Below, in pieces: positions 5,697 through 12,307 of a stretch of DNA of 14,844 nucleotides. The notes below the pieces were generated by a model, which saw nothing but the letters and a program-made list of their open reading frames with translations, was not told where the DNA came from and did no database searches. Numbering within the stretch: position 1 is the first letter of the stretch; each line of letters begins with the position of its first letter. The position numbers were made by a program, and so were the translations under genes. The DNA comes from Clostridia bacterium (GTDB taxonomy: Bacteria; Bacillota; Clostridia; Christensenellales; Borkfalkiaceae). The stretch spans positions 1 through 14,844 of the forward strand of contig CAAFYG010000086.1 of the NCBI GenBank assembly GCA_900767195.1, read 5' to 3'.

Positions 5697-5936
5697 ATGA
5701 GTTTCGGAAAAGGTTATTTAGGAACATTCAAAGGTCAACGTATCATCTTTAAAATGGTCAATTACGGAGAAGACTTGAAAGTGAAATTCGTAGACTATGG
5801 AGAAGATTATAAAGTTAAAGCAGCTGATTATAAGTCCGGCAACAACACAATTAAAATAAAAATCGTTACTTACGGAGAAGACGTCAAACTGAAAAGGGTG
5901 ACGTATTCCGAAGATTTTCAAGCGTATTTCGATTAA
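5697..5936 (+). CDS. 79-aa protein of 11-residue beta repeats, possibly DUF6150 septoil-knot-like
   Basis: The protein consists of about five repeats of the form V-x-Y-G-E-D-x-K-V-K-x. They start at V21 (VNYGEDLKVKF), V32 (VDYGEDYKVKA), A43 (degenerate, with a 3-residue insertion), V57 (VTYGEDVKLKR) and V68 (VTYSEDFQAYF). Alternating hydrophobic positions indicate short beta strands. The pattern resembles what I recall of the tiny DUF6150 '7(1) septoil knot' proteins, which repeat V-x-Y-x-x-x-A-D-x-K-V-Y. That link needs a profile search. GGAGG (5682-5686) is 10 nt before the ATG. It sits between the structured RNA and the nuclease gene, so it may be a partner, inhibitor or RNA-binding component. 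It has no signal peptide or membrane helix. Confidence 0.75.
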   Translation: MSFGKGYLGTFKGQRIIFKMVNYGEDLKVKFVDYGEDYKVKAADYKSGNNTIKIKIVTYGEDVKLKRVTYSEDFQAYFD

Positions 5937-5962
5937 AAACTCACACGCCTATTTGAGTTTTT
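5935..5962 (+). terminator. Hairpin between the 79-aa and GIY-YIG genes, possible conditional terminator
   Basis: AAAAACTCA (5935-5943) pairs with TGAGTTTTT (5954-5962), a 9-bp stem ending in U5. The stem starts inside the stop codon (5934-5936), so a terminating ribosome would cover its 5' arm. The 10-nt loop CACGCCTATT (5944-5953) is exactly complementary to AATAGGCGTG (5653-5662), just after the first terminator, and GAGT (5955-5958) to ACTC (5649-5652). The long-range pairing would break this hairpin. Confidence 0.5.
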
Positions 5963-6001
5963 CCATTGCCGTCTTAATTTCTATTAACTAAGGATAATAA
6001 A

Positions 6002-6856
6002 ATGAGCATTTACTTAAAAGATTTATTCCCCATCGAAAAATCGCAGTATCGCGAATGGACGATTTGTCTGAATAACGCCATCGCAGAACAGGTATACTCT
6101 TTTTCGGAAGACCCTCAACGGCTTTTAGAACATATTTCCTGGAAACGTCACCGTGGTTCGTCCGTCAGTTTTCGAAATATTAACACAAAATATTGCTTGC
6201 AATTTATTCGTCTTGACAGAGATCGGAAATACAATCAATGGTTATTTTTAGGAGCATTTGAAAATTGCGGCGTGTACGACTTCCCTGACGGGCATCAAAC
6301 GTATAATTTAAAAAAACTTGATCTGTTTTCCTGTTTTTCCGAGCGGTTAATTGTCGAATATTCAAAAATTCAAGGTCCGAAACAAGCAAAAATCAATATT
6401 TCAAACATTGAAGCCATAAAAGTTATCAGTATTTTAGAAAAAATTTATGTGCAATGCAGCAGAAAATTCGAAGGTTACGATAAAGTATCTCTTTCGTTTC
6501 CCGAATTAAAAAACATTATTACGTCAAATGTTGATAACTGGCGCATATTATTAGAAAATATTAATTGTATCTATGCCATTACCGATACGCTTACGGGTAA
6601 AATTTACATAGGCAGCACTTACGGTTACAACGGCACATGGCAACGTTGGTGTACTTATGTAAATACAGGCGGACACGGAAACGATGCCGAATTAATTCGG
6701 CTTCTTGCAAACGATTCCGGCTATGCGAATAATTTTCAATTTTCTATTGTTGAAAGCTTTTTCAATAAAAACGGCAATGAATTATATATTTTAGAACGAG
6801 AACAATACTGGAAACAAGTATTATTAACAAAAAAATTCGGAAATAACAAAAATTAA
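6002..6856 (+). CDS. GIY-YIG nuclease with an uncharacterised N-terminal domain
   Basis: The 284-residue protein ends in a GIY-YIG nuclease domain (~186-275). Visible motifs are the GIY-equivalent CIYAI (189-193), YIG in KIYIGSTYG (200-208), the catalytic-type Arg in TWQRW (R215) and the metal-binding Glu in ILEREQYWKQ (E267). All key residues are present, so it should be an active magnesium-dependent endonuclease. Residues 1-180 do not resemble a domain I can name. They contain an SWKRHRGSSVSFRN basic patch (46-59), a QWLFLGAFENCGVYDF segment (79-94) and the FEGYDKVSLSFPELKNII stretch (156-173), which I recall preceding GIY-YIG in similar standalone proteins. AAGGA (5990-5994) lies 7 nt before the ATG. 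Transcription most likely comes from 5408 by read-through. AT-rich composition suggests transfer. Role (defence, RNA-guided or homing) is open. Confidence 0.88.
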   Translation: MSIYLKDLFPIEKSQYREWTICLNNAIAEQVYSFSEDPQRLLEHISWKRHRGSSVSFRNINTKYCLQFIRLDRDRKYNQWLFLGAFENCGVYDFPDGHQTYNLKKLDLFSCFSERLIVEYSKIQGPKQAKINISNIEAIKVISILEKIYVQCSRKFEGYDKVSLSFPELKNIITSNVDNWRILLENINCIYAITDTLTGKIYIGSTYGYNGTWQRWCTYVNTGGHGNDAELIRLLANDSGYANNFQFSIVESFFNKNGNELYILEREQYWKQVLLTKKFGNNKN

Positions 6857-6870
6857 AAATTACTTAACGG

Positions 6871-6906
6871 AACGGGCACGCAATAGTTTTGCGTGCCCGT
6901 TTTATC
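6871..6906 (+). terminator. Strong terminator of the nuclease cassette
   Basis: ACGGGCACGCAA (6872-6883), a 5-nt loop and TTGCGTGCCCGT (6889-6900) make a 12-bp GC-rich stem followed by a T-rich run (6901-6909). It closes the cassette and separates it from the convergent gene at 6909-7592. Confidence 0.9.
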
Positions 6907-6908
6907 TT

Positions 6909-7592
6909 TTATTTGTCTTTCTTCGGAAAAGTAATCACTCTGCCGGATTCTTCCTTTTTACTGCCGGAGTGATCGGTTTTTTCGCGTTCGGTTTCCTTTT
7001 TCTGCTTCGCTTTTCCGCTCATGCCGCTCACGCCGCCGCGCGAACCGTCCGCCGGAGACTCGGCGGCAAGCATTTCCATCACCGTTTCCATATATTTTTC
7101 CCGCTCGCCCTGCGCCGTGATATACACAATCTCTTCGAAGTCAAACGAAGTAAACCCGTCGCGCTTGCCGCTTGCGTTCACAAGACTCATCTGCACGGTG
7201 TCGAAGTCTTTTTCCACAAAATAGCCCGTCAGCTTATCCAGCGTTTCAAAGCCCACTTCCGCCGTACAGAACCATTTATTTTTAATCGCCTGATCGATAA
7301 ACGACGAAAGCACGTCGCGCGCGGAAATTTTCGGCTCGCGGAAGTCCTCGCCGTAGTATTCAAACACCCGCGCCAGCATCACGAGATATTCGGTGGCTAC
7401 ATCCGCCCGCGCGATTTCTTCGATGCGCACGCACGCCCAGCCGTCGAAATGCCCCGAAGGCGACAGCGTCTGCATAAATAAAAATTCCTCGTCCGCATTT
7501 TCCACAAATCCCGCGAAAAACGCGCCCTCGTCCTTTCCCGTCAACGCCACGGGTAACCCCGATTTCGTCACTTTTTTAAAAAAATCCGCCAT
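6909..7592 (-). CDS. Unknown cytoplasmic protein with a duplicated beta-rich domain
   Basis: Not recognised. From ATG 7592 the product has 227 residues. An upstream open frame reaches 7691, but GGAGGG three bases before ATG 7592 fixes this start. Two stretches look like copies of one domain: ~11-73 (ALTGKDEGAFFAGFVENADE, then SPSGHFDGWACVRIEEI) and ~107-168 (CTAEVGFETLDKLTGYFVEK, then NASGKRDGFTSFDFEEI). Shared pattern: G-(F/Y)-(F/V)-V-E, then SG-x-x-DG, then a strand ending in EEI. The strand-rich pattern with a final (I/V)-x-x-I turn recalls Sm/LSm or KOW-like barrels, which bind RNA, but that is a guess. Residues ~178-227 are a charged Gly/Lys/Glu tail. It follows tuf on the same strand beyond tuf's terminator. 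I found no strong promoter at 7593-7706. Confidence 0.75.
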   Translation of the reverse strand: MADFFKKVTKSGLPVALTGKDEGAFFAGFVENADEEFLFMQTLSPSGHFDGWACVRIEEIARADVATEYLVMLARVFEYYGEDFREPKISARDVLSSFIDQAIKNKWFCTAEVGFETLDKLTGYFVEKDFDTVQMSLVNASGKRDGFTSFDFEEIVYITAQGEREKYMETVMEMLAAESPADGSRGGVSGMSGKAKQKKETEREKTDHSGSKKEESGRVITFPKKDK

Positions 7593-7701
7593 ACTCCCTC
7601 CGGTTGTACGCTTCGTTCTTCCCTTGCCGCCGAAACAACACAATTCAAAATTCAAGCCGAAAAAACGTGTGTTAATCCGAAAAAATTTCAAATTTCGTCA
7701 C

Positions 7702-7733
7702 GAAAAGCACCCCCGATTGCTCGTCGGAGGTGC
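7702..7733 (-). terminator. Intrinsic terminator of tuf
   Basis: On the minus strand GCACCTCCGA and TCGGGGGTGC pair (10 bp, one G-U) around a CGAGCAA loop, at 7707-7733, followed by TTTTC. It ends the str operon. Confidence 0.85.
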
Positions 7734-7808
7734 AAATTCGCAATTTTACATTTGTCCGATCTCACGGCAACCGCCGCAAAGCCGAGCAAAGCCAAGCTTC
7801 AAGAAAGC

Positions 7809-9029
7809 TTATTTCAAAATCTTCGCGATAACGCCGGAACCAACCGTTCTGCCGCCTTCACGAATAGCGAAACGAAGACCTTCTTCCATAGCAACCGGCT
7901 TAATCAAAACAACTTTCATGTTGATGTTATCGCCGGGCATAACCATTTCAACGCCTTCGGGAAGCTCGATCGCACCCGTAACGTCCGTCGTTCTGATGAA
8001 GAACTGCGGTCTGTAATGGTTGAAGAACGCGGTATGACGGCCGCCTTCGTCCTTCGTAAGCACGTAAACCTGCGCTTCGAATTCCGTACCGGTTTTCACG
8101 GTGCCGGGCTTCGCAACAACCTGACCTTTCTCGATATCCGTTCTGTTGATACCGCGAAGCAGCGCGCCTACGTTATCGCCCGCCATAGCTTCGTCAAGCT
8201 GCTTGTGGAACATTTCCAAACCGGTAATAACGGTGGGAACGGGTTTGTCGATCAAGCCGACGATTTCGGCAGGATCGCCAACTTTCGCGATACCTCTTTC
8301 CACACGGCCGGTAGCAACCGTACCACGACCGGAAATCGTGAACACGTCTTCCACGGGAAGAAGGAAAGGCTTCGCGTCGTCGCGGGGAGGAGTAGGAATA
8401 TACTCGTCAACCGCTTTCATCAGCTCGATAATGCACTGGCATTCGGGCGCAGCAAGAATTTCCGCAGGGGAAGCGTCGGAAGAAGCCTTTTCCAAAGCTT
8501 TCAGCGCCGAGCCGCGAATCACGGGAACGTCGTCGCCGGGGAAGCCGTAGGAAGAAAGCAGATCTCTCACGTCCATCTCAACGAGATCGAGAAGTTCTGC
8601 GTCATCAACAAGATCCGTCTTGTTCATGAATACAACGATATAAGGAACGCCTCCCTGACGGGCAAGCAGGATATGCTCGCGACGCTGGGGCATAGGGCCG
8701 TCGGTAGCAGCCACAACGAGAATTGCGCCGTCCATCTGAGCAGCGCCGGTGATCATGTTTTTAACGTAGTCGGCGTGTCCCGGGCAGTCAACGTGCGCGT
8801 AGTGACGCTTGTCCGTCTGATACTCAACGTGAGCGGTATTGATTGTGATACCGCGCGCTCTCTCTTCGGGAGCCTTATCGATTTCGTCGTATCTCATCTT
8901 TTCCGCGCCGCCGCGAGCAGCCATAACCATCGTGATCGCCGCCGTCAAAGTGGTTTTGCCGTGGTCAACGTGGCCGATAGTACCGATGTTTACGTGGGGT
9001 TTGCTTCTGTCGAATTTAGCCTTAGCCAT
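7809..9029 (-). CDS. tuf: Elongation factor Tu
   Basis: EF-Tu is the GTPase that delivers aminoacyl-tRNA to the ribosomal A site. The 406-residue sequence is complete: G1 GHVDHGKT (19-26), switch I RGITI (59-63), G3 DCPGH (81-85), G4 NKTD (136-139) and G5 SAL (174-176), followed by the two beta-barrel domains, ending GGRTVGSGVIAKILK. The slight excess over the usual 394-400 residues comes from the loop near 183-200. Two local differences from the common sequence are visible: PQRRE where PQTRE is usual (residue 116) and RQGGVP where RQVGVP is usual (126). A GGAGG site precedes the ATG. The gene is last in the str operon, but has its own promoter and leader, which fits the very high demand for EF-Tu. 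Identity is certain. Confidence 0.99.
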   Translation of the reverse strand: MAKAKFDRSKPHVNIGTIGHVDHGKTTLTAAITMVMAARGGAEKMRYDEIDKAPEERARGITINTAHVEYQTDKRHYAHVDCPGHADYVKNMITGAAQMDGAILVVAATDGPMPQRREHILLARQGGVPYIVVFMNKTDLVDDAELLDLVEMDVRDLLSSYGFPGDDVPVIRGSALKALEKASSDASPAEILAAPECQCIIELMKAVDEYIPTPPRDDAKPFLLPVEDVFTISGRGTVATGRVERGIAKVGDPAEIVGLIDKPVPTVITGLEMFHKQLDEAMAGDNVGALLRGINRTDIEKGQVVAKPGTVKTGTEFEAQVYVLTKDEGGRHTAFFNHYRPQFFIRTTDVTGAIELPEGVEMVMPGDNINMKVVLIKPVAMEEGLRFAIREGGRTVGSGVIAKILK

Positions 9030-9049
9030 AATAAAAATCCTCCGATTTT

Positions 9050-9169
9050 ACTTATAAATTTTTGTATTGCTTTTCCTGGTTCGTCGGGCAGGAAAGCCCG
9101 CTTCCGTTTTGCGAAACGGAAAAAACCGTTCTTTTCAAAAGCGCAATACCGCCGCATCTTCCGCGGAGT
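9050..9169 (-). promoter_or_regulatory. Structured tuf mRNA leader
   Basis: Between the likely start near 9169 and the tuf ribosome binding site the minus-strand leader has two stable hairpins: TTCCGTTT/AAACGGAA (9102-9121) and CGGGC/GCCCG (9085-9100). They may stabilise the mRNA. No U-tract follows them, so I do not call an attenuator. The rest of the 317-base fusA-tuf gap (9205-9346) shows only long-range pairing (GGCGGC/GCCGCC; CCCGAT/ATCGGG) and no clear fusA terminator. Confidence 0.45.
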
Positions 9170-9175
9170 ATATTC

Positions 9176-9204
9176 ATTATACCTTAAAATTTTAAAATTA
9201 TCAA
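9176..9204 (-). promoter_or_regulatory. Promoter of tuf
   Basis: On the minus strand TTGATA (9199-9204), a 17-base AT-rich spacer and TATAAT (9176-9181). It gives tuf independent transcription in addition to read-through from fusA. An open frame on the same strand runs across this promoter and is not believed to be a gene. Confidence 0.8.
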
Positions 9205-9346
9205 ATATTTTAAAGGCGTTTTTGAAAAATTTTTTAAAATTCCTGTTGATTTTCACCCGATCGGCGGCTTTTTATACGTTTTTCCGCAAATCGGGCAAAA
9301 TCAAAGCTCAAAGTTTTATCGCCGCCAAGCCAAAGCCGTCAACGAC

Positions 9347-11428
9347 TCATTCTTTCTTGCCGCGCTTTTCGATAATGTCTTTCGAAATGTTCTGAGGCAC
9401 TTCGCTGTAATGATCGAACTGCATCGTGAACTGACCGCGACCCTGCGTTCTCGATCTGAGCTCGGTGGCATAGCCGAACATTTCGGAAAGAGGAACTTCC
9501 GCGTCGATGATCTTCGCGCCGTTTCTGTCGTCTGTGCCGAGAATCGTGCCGCGGCGACCGCTGATGTTGCCCATCAGATCGCCGAAATAATCTTCGGGCG
9601 TGATGATCTGCACTTTCATAATCGGCTCGAGCAGCACGGGATGCGCCTTCGCCACGCCGTTCTTGAACGCCATCGAACCTGCGATTTTGAACGCCATTTC
9701 CGAAGAGTCCACTTCGTGGTACGATCCGTCGTACACGATCACCTTAAAGTCCACCATCTCGTAGCCGGCAAGGAAACCGTTCTTCGCCGCTTCCTGAATA
9801 CCTTTGTCGATCGCGGGGATATATTCCTTCGGGATCGAACCGCCCACGGTAGCGTCCTCAAACGCATACCCTGCGCCCGGCTCCTGCGGAATCAGATGAA
9901 TCTTACAATGGCCGTACTGACCTTTACCGCCGGACTGACGCTTGTACATTCCTTCCGCGTCCACGGCGTTTCTGAAGGTTTCGCGGTACGCCACCTGCGG
10001 CGCGCCCACGTTCGCTTCCACTTTAAACTCGCGAAGCAGACGATCCACGATAATATCGAGGTGCAACTCGCCCATACCGGCGATAATCGTCTGACCCGTT
10101 TCCTGATCGGTATACGTCTTAAACGTAGGATCTTCTTCGGCAAGCTTGATAAGTGCCATCGTCATTTTTTCCTGACCGGCTTTCGTCTTCGGCTCAAGCG
10201 AAAGCTGAATCACCGGCTCGGGGAATACCATTTTTTCGAGAATGATCGGGTGCTTTTCGTCGCACAGCGTATCGCCCGTCGTGGTGTATTTCAAGCCCAC
10301 GATCGCGCAGATATCGCCCGAATAAATCTCGGAAATATCCTTTCTTTCGTTCGCGTGCATCTGCACAAGGCGGCCTACGCGTTCCTTCTTCTCTTTCGTG
10401 GAGTTGTACACGTAAGACCCCGCTTCCAGAACGCCCGAATAAGCGCGGAAGTACGCCAGCGAACCCACGAACGGATCGGTTGCGATCTTGAACGCAAGAC
10501 CGGCAAACGGCTCGTTGTCCGCAGTCTTTCTCTCTTCTTCTTCGCCCGTGTCGGGGTTTACGCCCTTCACGTGATCCACGTCGAGCGGACTCGGCAGGAA
10601 ATGAATCACGGCGTCAAGCAAAAACTGCACGCCCTTGTTTTTGTACGAAGAGCCGCAGAGCATCGGGATCGATTCCATTTTCAGGCAGCGAATACGCAAG
10701 CCTTTAATGATGTCTTCTTCCGAAAGATCGCCGTCCTCAAAGTACTTTTCCATCAGCTCGTCGCTTCCCGAAGCCGCTTCTTCCAAAAGCTTCGCGCGGT
10801 ACTCGTCGGCAAGCGCCTGCATGTCCGCGGGAATCGGCTCTTTTCTGAAATCTTTTCCGAGATCGTCGTAGTAAATTTCCGCTTCCATACGGATTAAATC
10901 GATAATTCCGCGGAAATCCGCTTCTTTACCGATGGGCAATTCGATGGGTACGGGGTTTGCGCCGAGACGCTCTTTAATCATTCTTTCCACACGGTAGAAA
11001 TCCGCGCCGTTAATGTCCATCTTGTTCACGTACGCGATACGCGGCACTTTATAGTTATCCGCCTGACGCCATACGGTTTCGGACTGCGGCTCAACGCCGC
11101 CTTTCGCGCAGAACGTAGCCACCGCGCCGTCAAGCACGCGCAGCGAACGCTCCACTTCCACGGTAAAGTCCACGTGTCCCGGGGTATCGATGATGTTGAA
11201 ACGGTGTCCTTTCCAGATACAGGTGGTAGCGGCGGAAGTAATCGTGATGCCGCGTTCCTGTTCCTGCGCCATCCAGTCCATGGTCGCCGTACCTTCGTGG
11301 GTTTCGCCGATCTTGTGCGTTTTCCCCGTATAGAACAGGATACGCTCCGTCGTGGTGGTTTTTCCGGCGTCGATGTGTGCCATAATCCCGAAGTTGCGGG
11401 TGTGTTGTAAATCGTATTCTCTAGGCAT
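9347..11428 (-). CDS. fusA: Elongation factor G
   Basis: EF-G is the GTPase that drives translocation of tRNA and mRNA after peptide transfer and, with ribosome recycling factor, ribosome recycling. The 693-residue protein is full length. It has G1 AHIDAGKT (17-24), switch I ERGITITSAATTC (58-70), G3 DTPGH (81-85) and G4 NKMD (135-138), then the beta-barrel domain II and the ribosome-mimicking domains III-V, including the YRETFRNAVDAEG stretch and GYATELRSRTQGRGQFTMQF near the C-terminus. AGGAG lies 6 nt before the ATG, only 12 bp after the rpsG stop, so the two genes are co-transcribed and probably translationally coupled. This is the ordinary fusA of the str operon, not a tetracycline-protection paralogue, judged from context and sequence. 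Confidence 0.99.
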   Translation of the reverse strand: MPREYDLQHTRNFGIMAHIDAGKTTTTERILFYTGKTHKIGETHEGTATMDWMAQEQERGITITSAATTCIWKGHRFNIIDTPGHVDFTVEVERSLRVLDGAVATFCAKGGVEPQSETVWRQADNYKVPRIAYVNKMDINGADFYRVERMIKERLGANPVPIELPIGKEADFRGIIDLIRMEAEIYYDDLGKDFRKEPIPADMQALADEYRAKLLEEAASGSDELMEKYFEDGDLSEEDIIKGLRIRCLKMESIPMLCGSSYKNKGVQFLLDAVIHFLPSPLDVDHVKGVNPDTGEEEERKTADNEPFAGLAFKIATDPFVGSLAYFRAYSGVLEAGSYVYNSTKEKKERVGRLVQMHANERKDISEIYSGDICAIVGLKYTTTGDTLCDEKHPIILEKMVFPEPVIQLSLEPKTKAGQEKMTMALIKLAEEDPTFKTYTDQETGQTIIAGMGELHLDIIVDRLLREFKVEANVGAPQVAYRETFRNAVDAEGMYKRQSGGKGQYGHCKIHLIPQEPGAGYAFEDATVGGSIPKEYIPAIDKGIQEAAKNGFLAGYEMVDFKVIVYDGSYHEVDSSEMAFKIAGSMAFKNGVAKAHPVLLEPIMKVQIITPEDYFGDLMGNISGRRGTILGTDDRNGAKIIDAEVPLSEMFGYATELRSRTQGRGQFTMQFDHYSEVPQNISKDIIEKRGKKE

Positions 11429-11440
11429 AATCTACTCCTA

Positions 11441-11911
11441 TCAGAATCTGAAATGCGCGAACGCCTTGTTTGCTTCCGCCATTCTGTGAGTGTCTTCCTT
11501 CTTTTTCACCGTGCCGCCCGCGTTGTTATACGCGTCCATCAATTCTGCGGCAAGCTTATTCGCCATCTCTCTCTCGCTTCTCTTTCTCGTATTGATAACG
11601 AGCCAGCGGATCGCAAGCGTCTGACGGCGTTCCGGGCGGATCTCAACGGGAACCTGATAGTTTGCGCCGCCCACACGGCGAGCTTTAACTTCCACAACGG
11701 GCATAATGTTTTCCATCGCCTGCTTGAAAATATCCATCGGATCTTGGTTGAGCTTCTCCCCCGCGATTCTGAAAGCGTCGTAAACGATCGTCTGCGCCGT
11801 GCCTTTCTTACCGTCGAGCATGATTTGGTTGATGAGTTTCGTGACGACTTTGCTTCCGTACATAGGATCGGGCAAAACGTCTCTCTTGGGAACATTACCT
11901 CTTCTGGGCAT
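11441..11911 (-). CDS. rpsG: 30S ribosomal protein S7
   Basis: uS7 nucleates assembly of the 30S head by binding 16S rRNA and lies near the exit site. All 156 residues are present, beginning MPRRGNVPKRDVLPDP, with the conserved KLINQIMLDGKKGTAQ, GGANYQVPVEI and RRQTLAIRWL motifs and the ending AFAHFRF. AAAGGAGG (11921-11928) lies 9 nt before the ATG. fusA follows after 12 bp. S7 represses its own operon in E. coli by binding between rpsL and rpsG. The long, structured gap here (11912-12307) could serve the same purpose, although its sequence is not the E. coli site. Family and identity are certain. Confidence 0.99.
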   Translation of the reverse strand: MPRRGNVPKRDVLPDPMYGSKVVTKLINQIMLDGKKGTAQTIVYDAFRIAGEKLNQDPMDIFKQAMENIMPVVEVKARRVGGANYQVPVEIRPERRQTLAIRWLVINTRKRSEREMANKLAAELMDAYNNAGGTVKKKEDTHRMAEANKAFAHFRF

Positions 11912-11942
11912 GATATAAATCCTCCTTTAATAATAATGAGTG

Positions 11943-11963
11943 TAAGGGTACTACCCTTAGTAC
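11943..11963. repeat. Two overlapping, mutually exclusive palindromes ahead of rpsG
   Basis: TAAGGGTA-c-TACCCTTA (11943-11959) is a perfect 8-bp inverted repeat. GTACTA-ccct-TAGTAC (11948-11963) is a second one sharing its bases. In the rpsG transcript only one hairpin can form at a time, 15 nt upstream of the ribosome binding site. This may regulate rpsG translation or mRNA stability. Confidence 0.55.
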
Positions 11964-12025
11964 AACTATCGCACGCACCGTTTTTCTTTTTCCGCCGCCC
12001 CGTAAGAGCAACCGAAATTTTAAAA

Positions 12026-12044
12026 CGCGGGCGAACCTTCCGCG
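12026..12044 (-). terminator. Weak terminator-like hairpin in the rpsL-rpsG gap
   Basis: On the minus strand CGCGG (12040-12044), a 9-nt loop and CCGCG (12026-12030) are followed by TTTTAAAATTT. The stem is short and the U-run broken by A, so it may be a leaky attenuator that lowers rpsG-fusA relative to rpsL, or nothing. Confidence 0.25.
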
Positions 12045-12112
12045 AACATATCGCCTGTTTTTTTGCCTTTTGCCTCCGTAAAAACGACTGTTTTTCGCCG
12101 TTCCTACGCGCG

Positions 12113-12166
12113 CCCGCTACACATTGATAATATAGCCATTGATAATATAGCGCACCGCGTAGCGGG
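12113..12166. repeat. Tandem 15-bp repeat inside an inverted repeat, likely inserted element
   Basis: CATTGATAATATAGC occurs twice without interruption (12122-12136 and 12137-12151). The pair is bracketed by CCCGCTAC (12113-12120) and GTAGCGGG (12159-12166), an exact 8-bp inverted repeat. Such a compact palindromic unit in the middle of a conserved ribosomal operon looks like a small dispersed repeat insertion. The remaining gap sequence shows no gene. A frame on the minus strand through it overlaps rpsG and is not credible. Confidence 0.65.
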
Positions 12167-12307
12167 GGTAAAGACAAACATTTCACGCGAAATTCCGCGT
12201 ACTGTCTACTTTATTTCGGGCAGTCTTTCAAAAGCGTATTCCGAATTACAAGTAGCTTTACTCTTTGTTTTACTTCGCGAGTTTAAAACTTTGTTTAAAA
12301 GAACGAA

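Noticed and set aside
8990..9256. Minus-strand open frame between fusA and tuf.
   Set aside because: It spans the tuf promoter, leader and ribosome binding site and has a random Lys/Phe-rich composition.
7752..9395. Long plus-strand open frame of 547 codons opposite tuf.
   Set aside because: It is the antisense shadow of a GC-biased, conserved gene, and continues across the tuf promoter and leader. EF-Tu on the minus strand is certain.
9410..10897. Long plus-strand open frame of 495 codons opposite fusA.
   Set aside because: It is an antisense shadow of EF-G with Arg/His/Phe-rich composition and no recognisable domain.
11539..12186. Minus-strand open frame filling part of the rpsL-rpsG gap.
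   Set aside because: It overlaps most of rpsG out of frame, includes the translated tandem repeat, and lacks a ribosome binding site.
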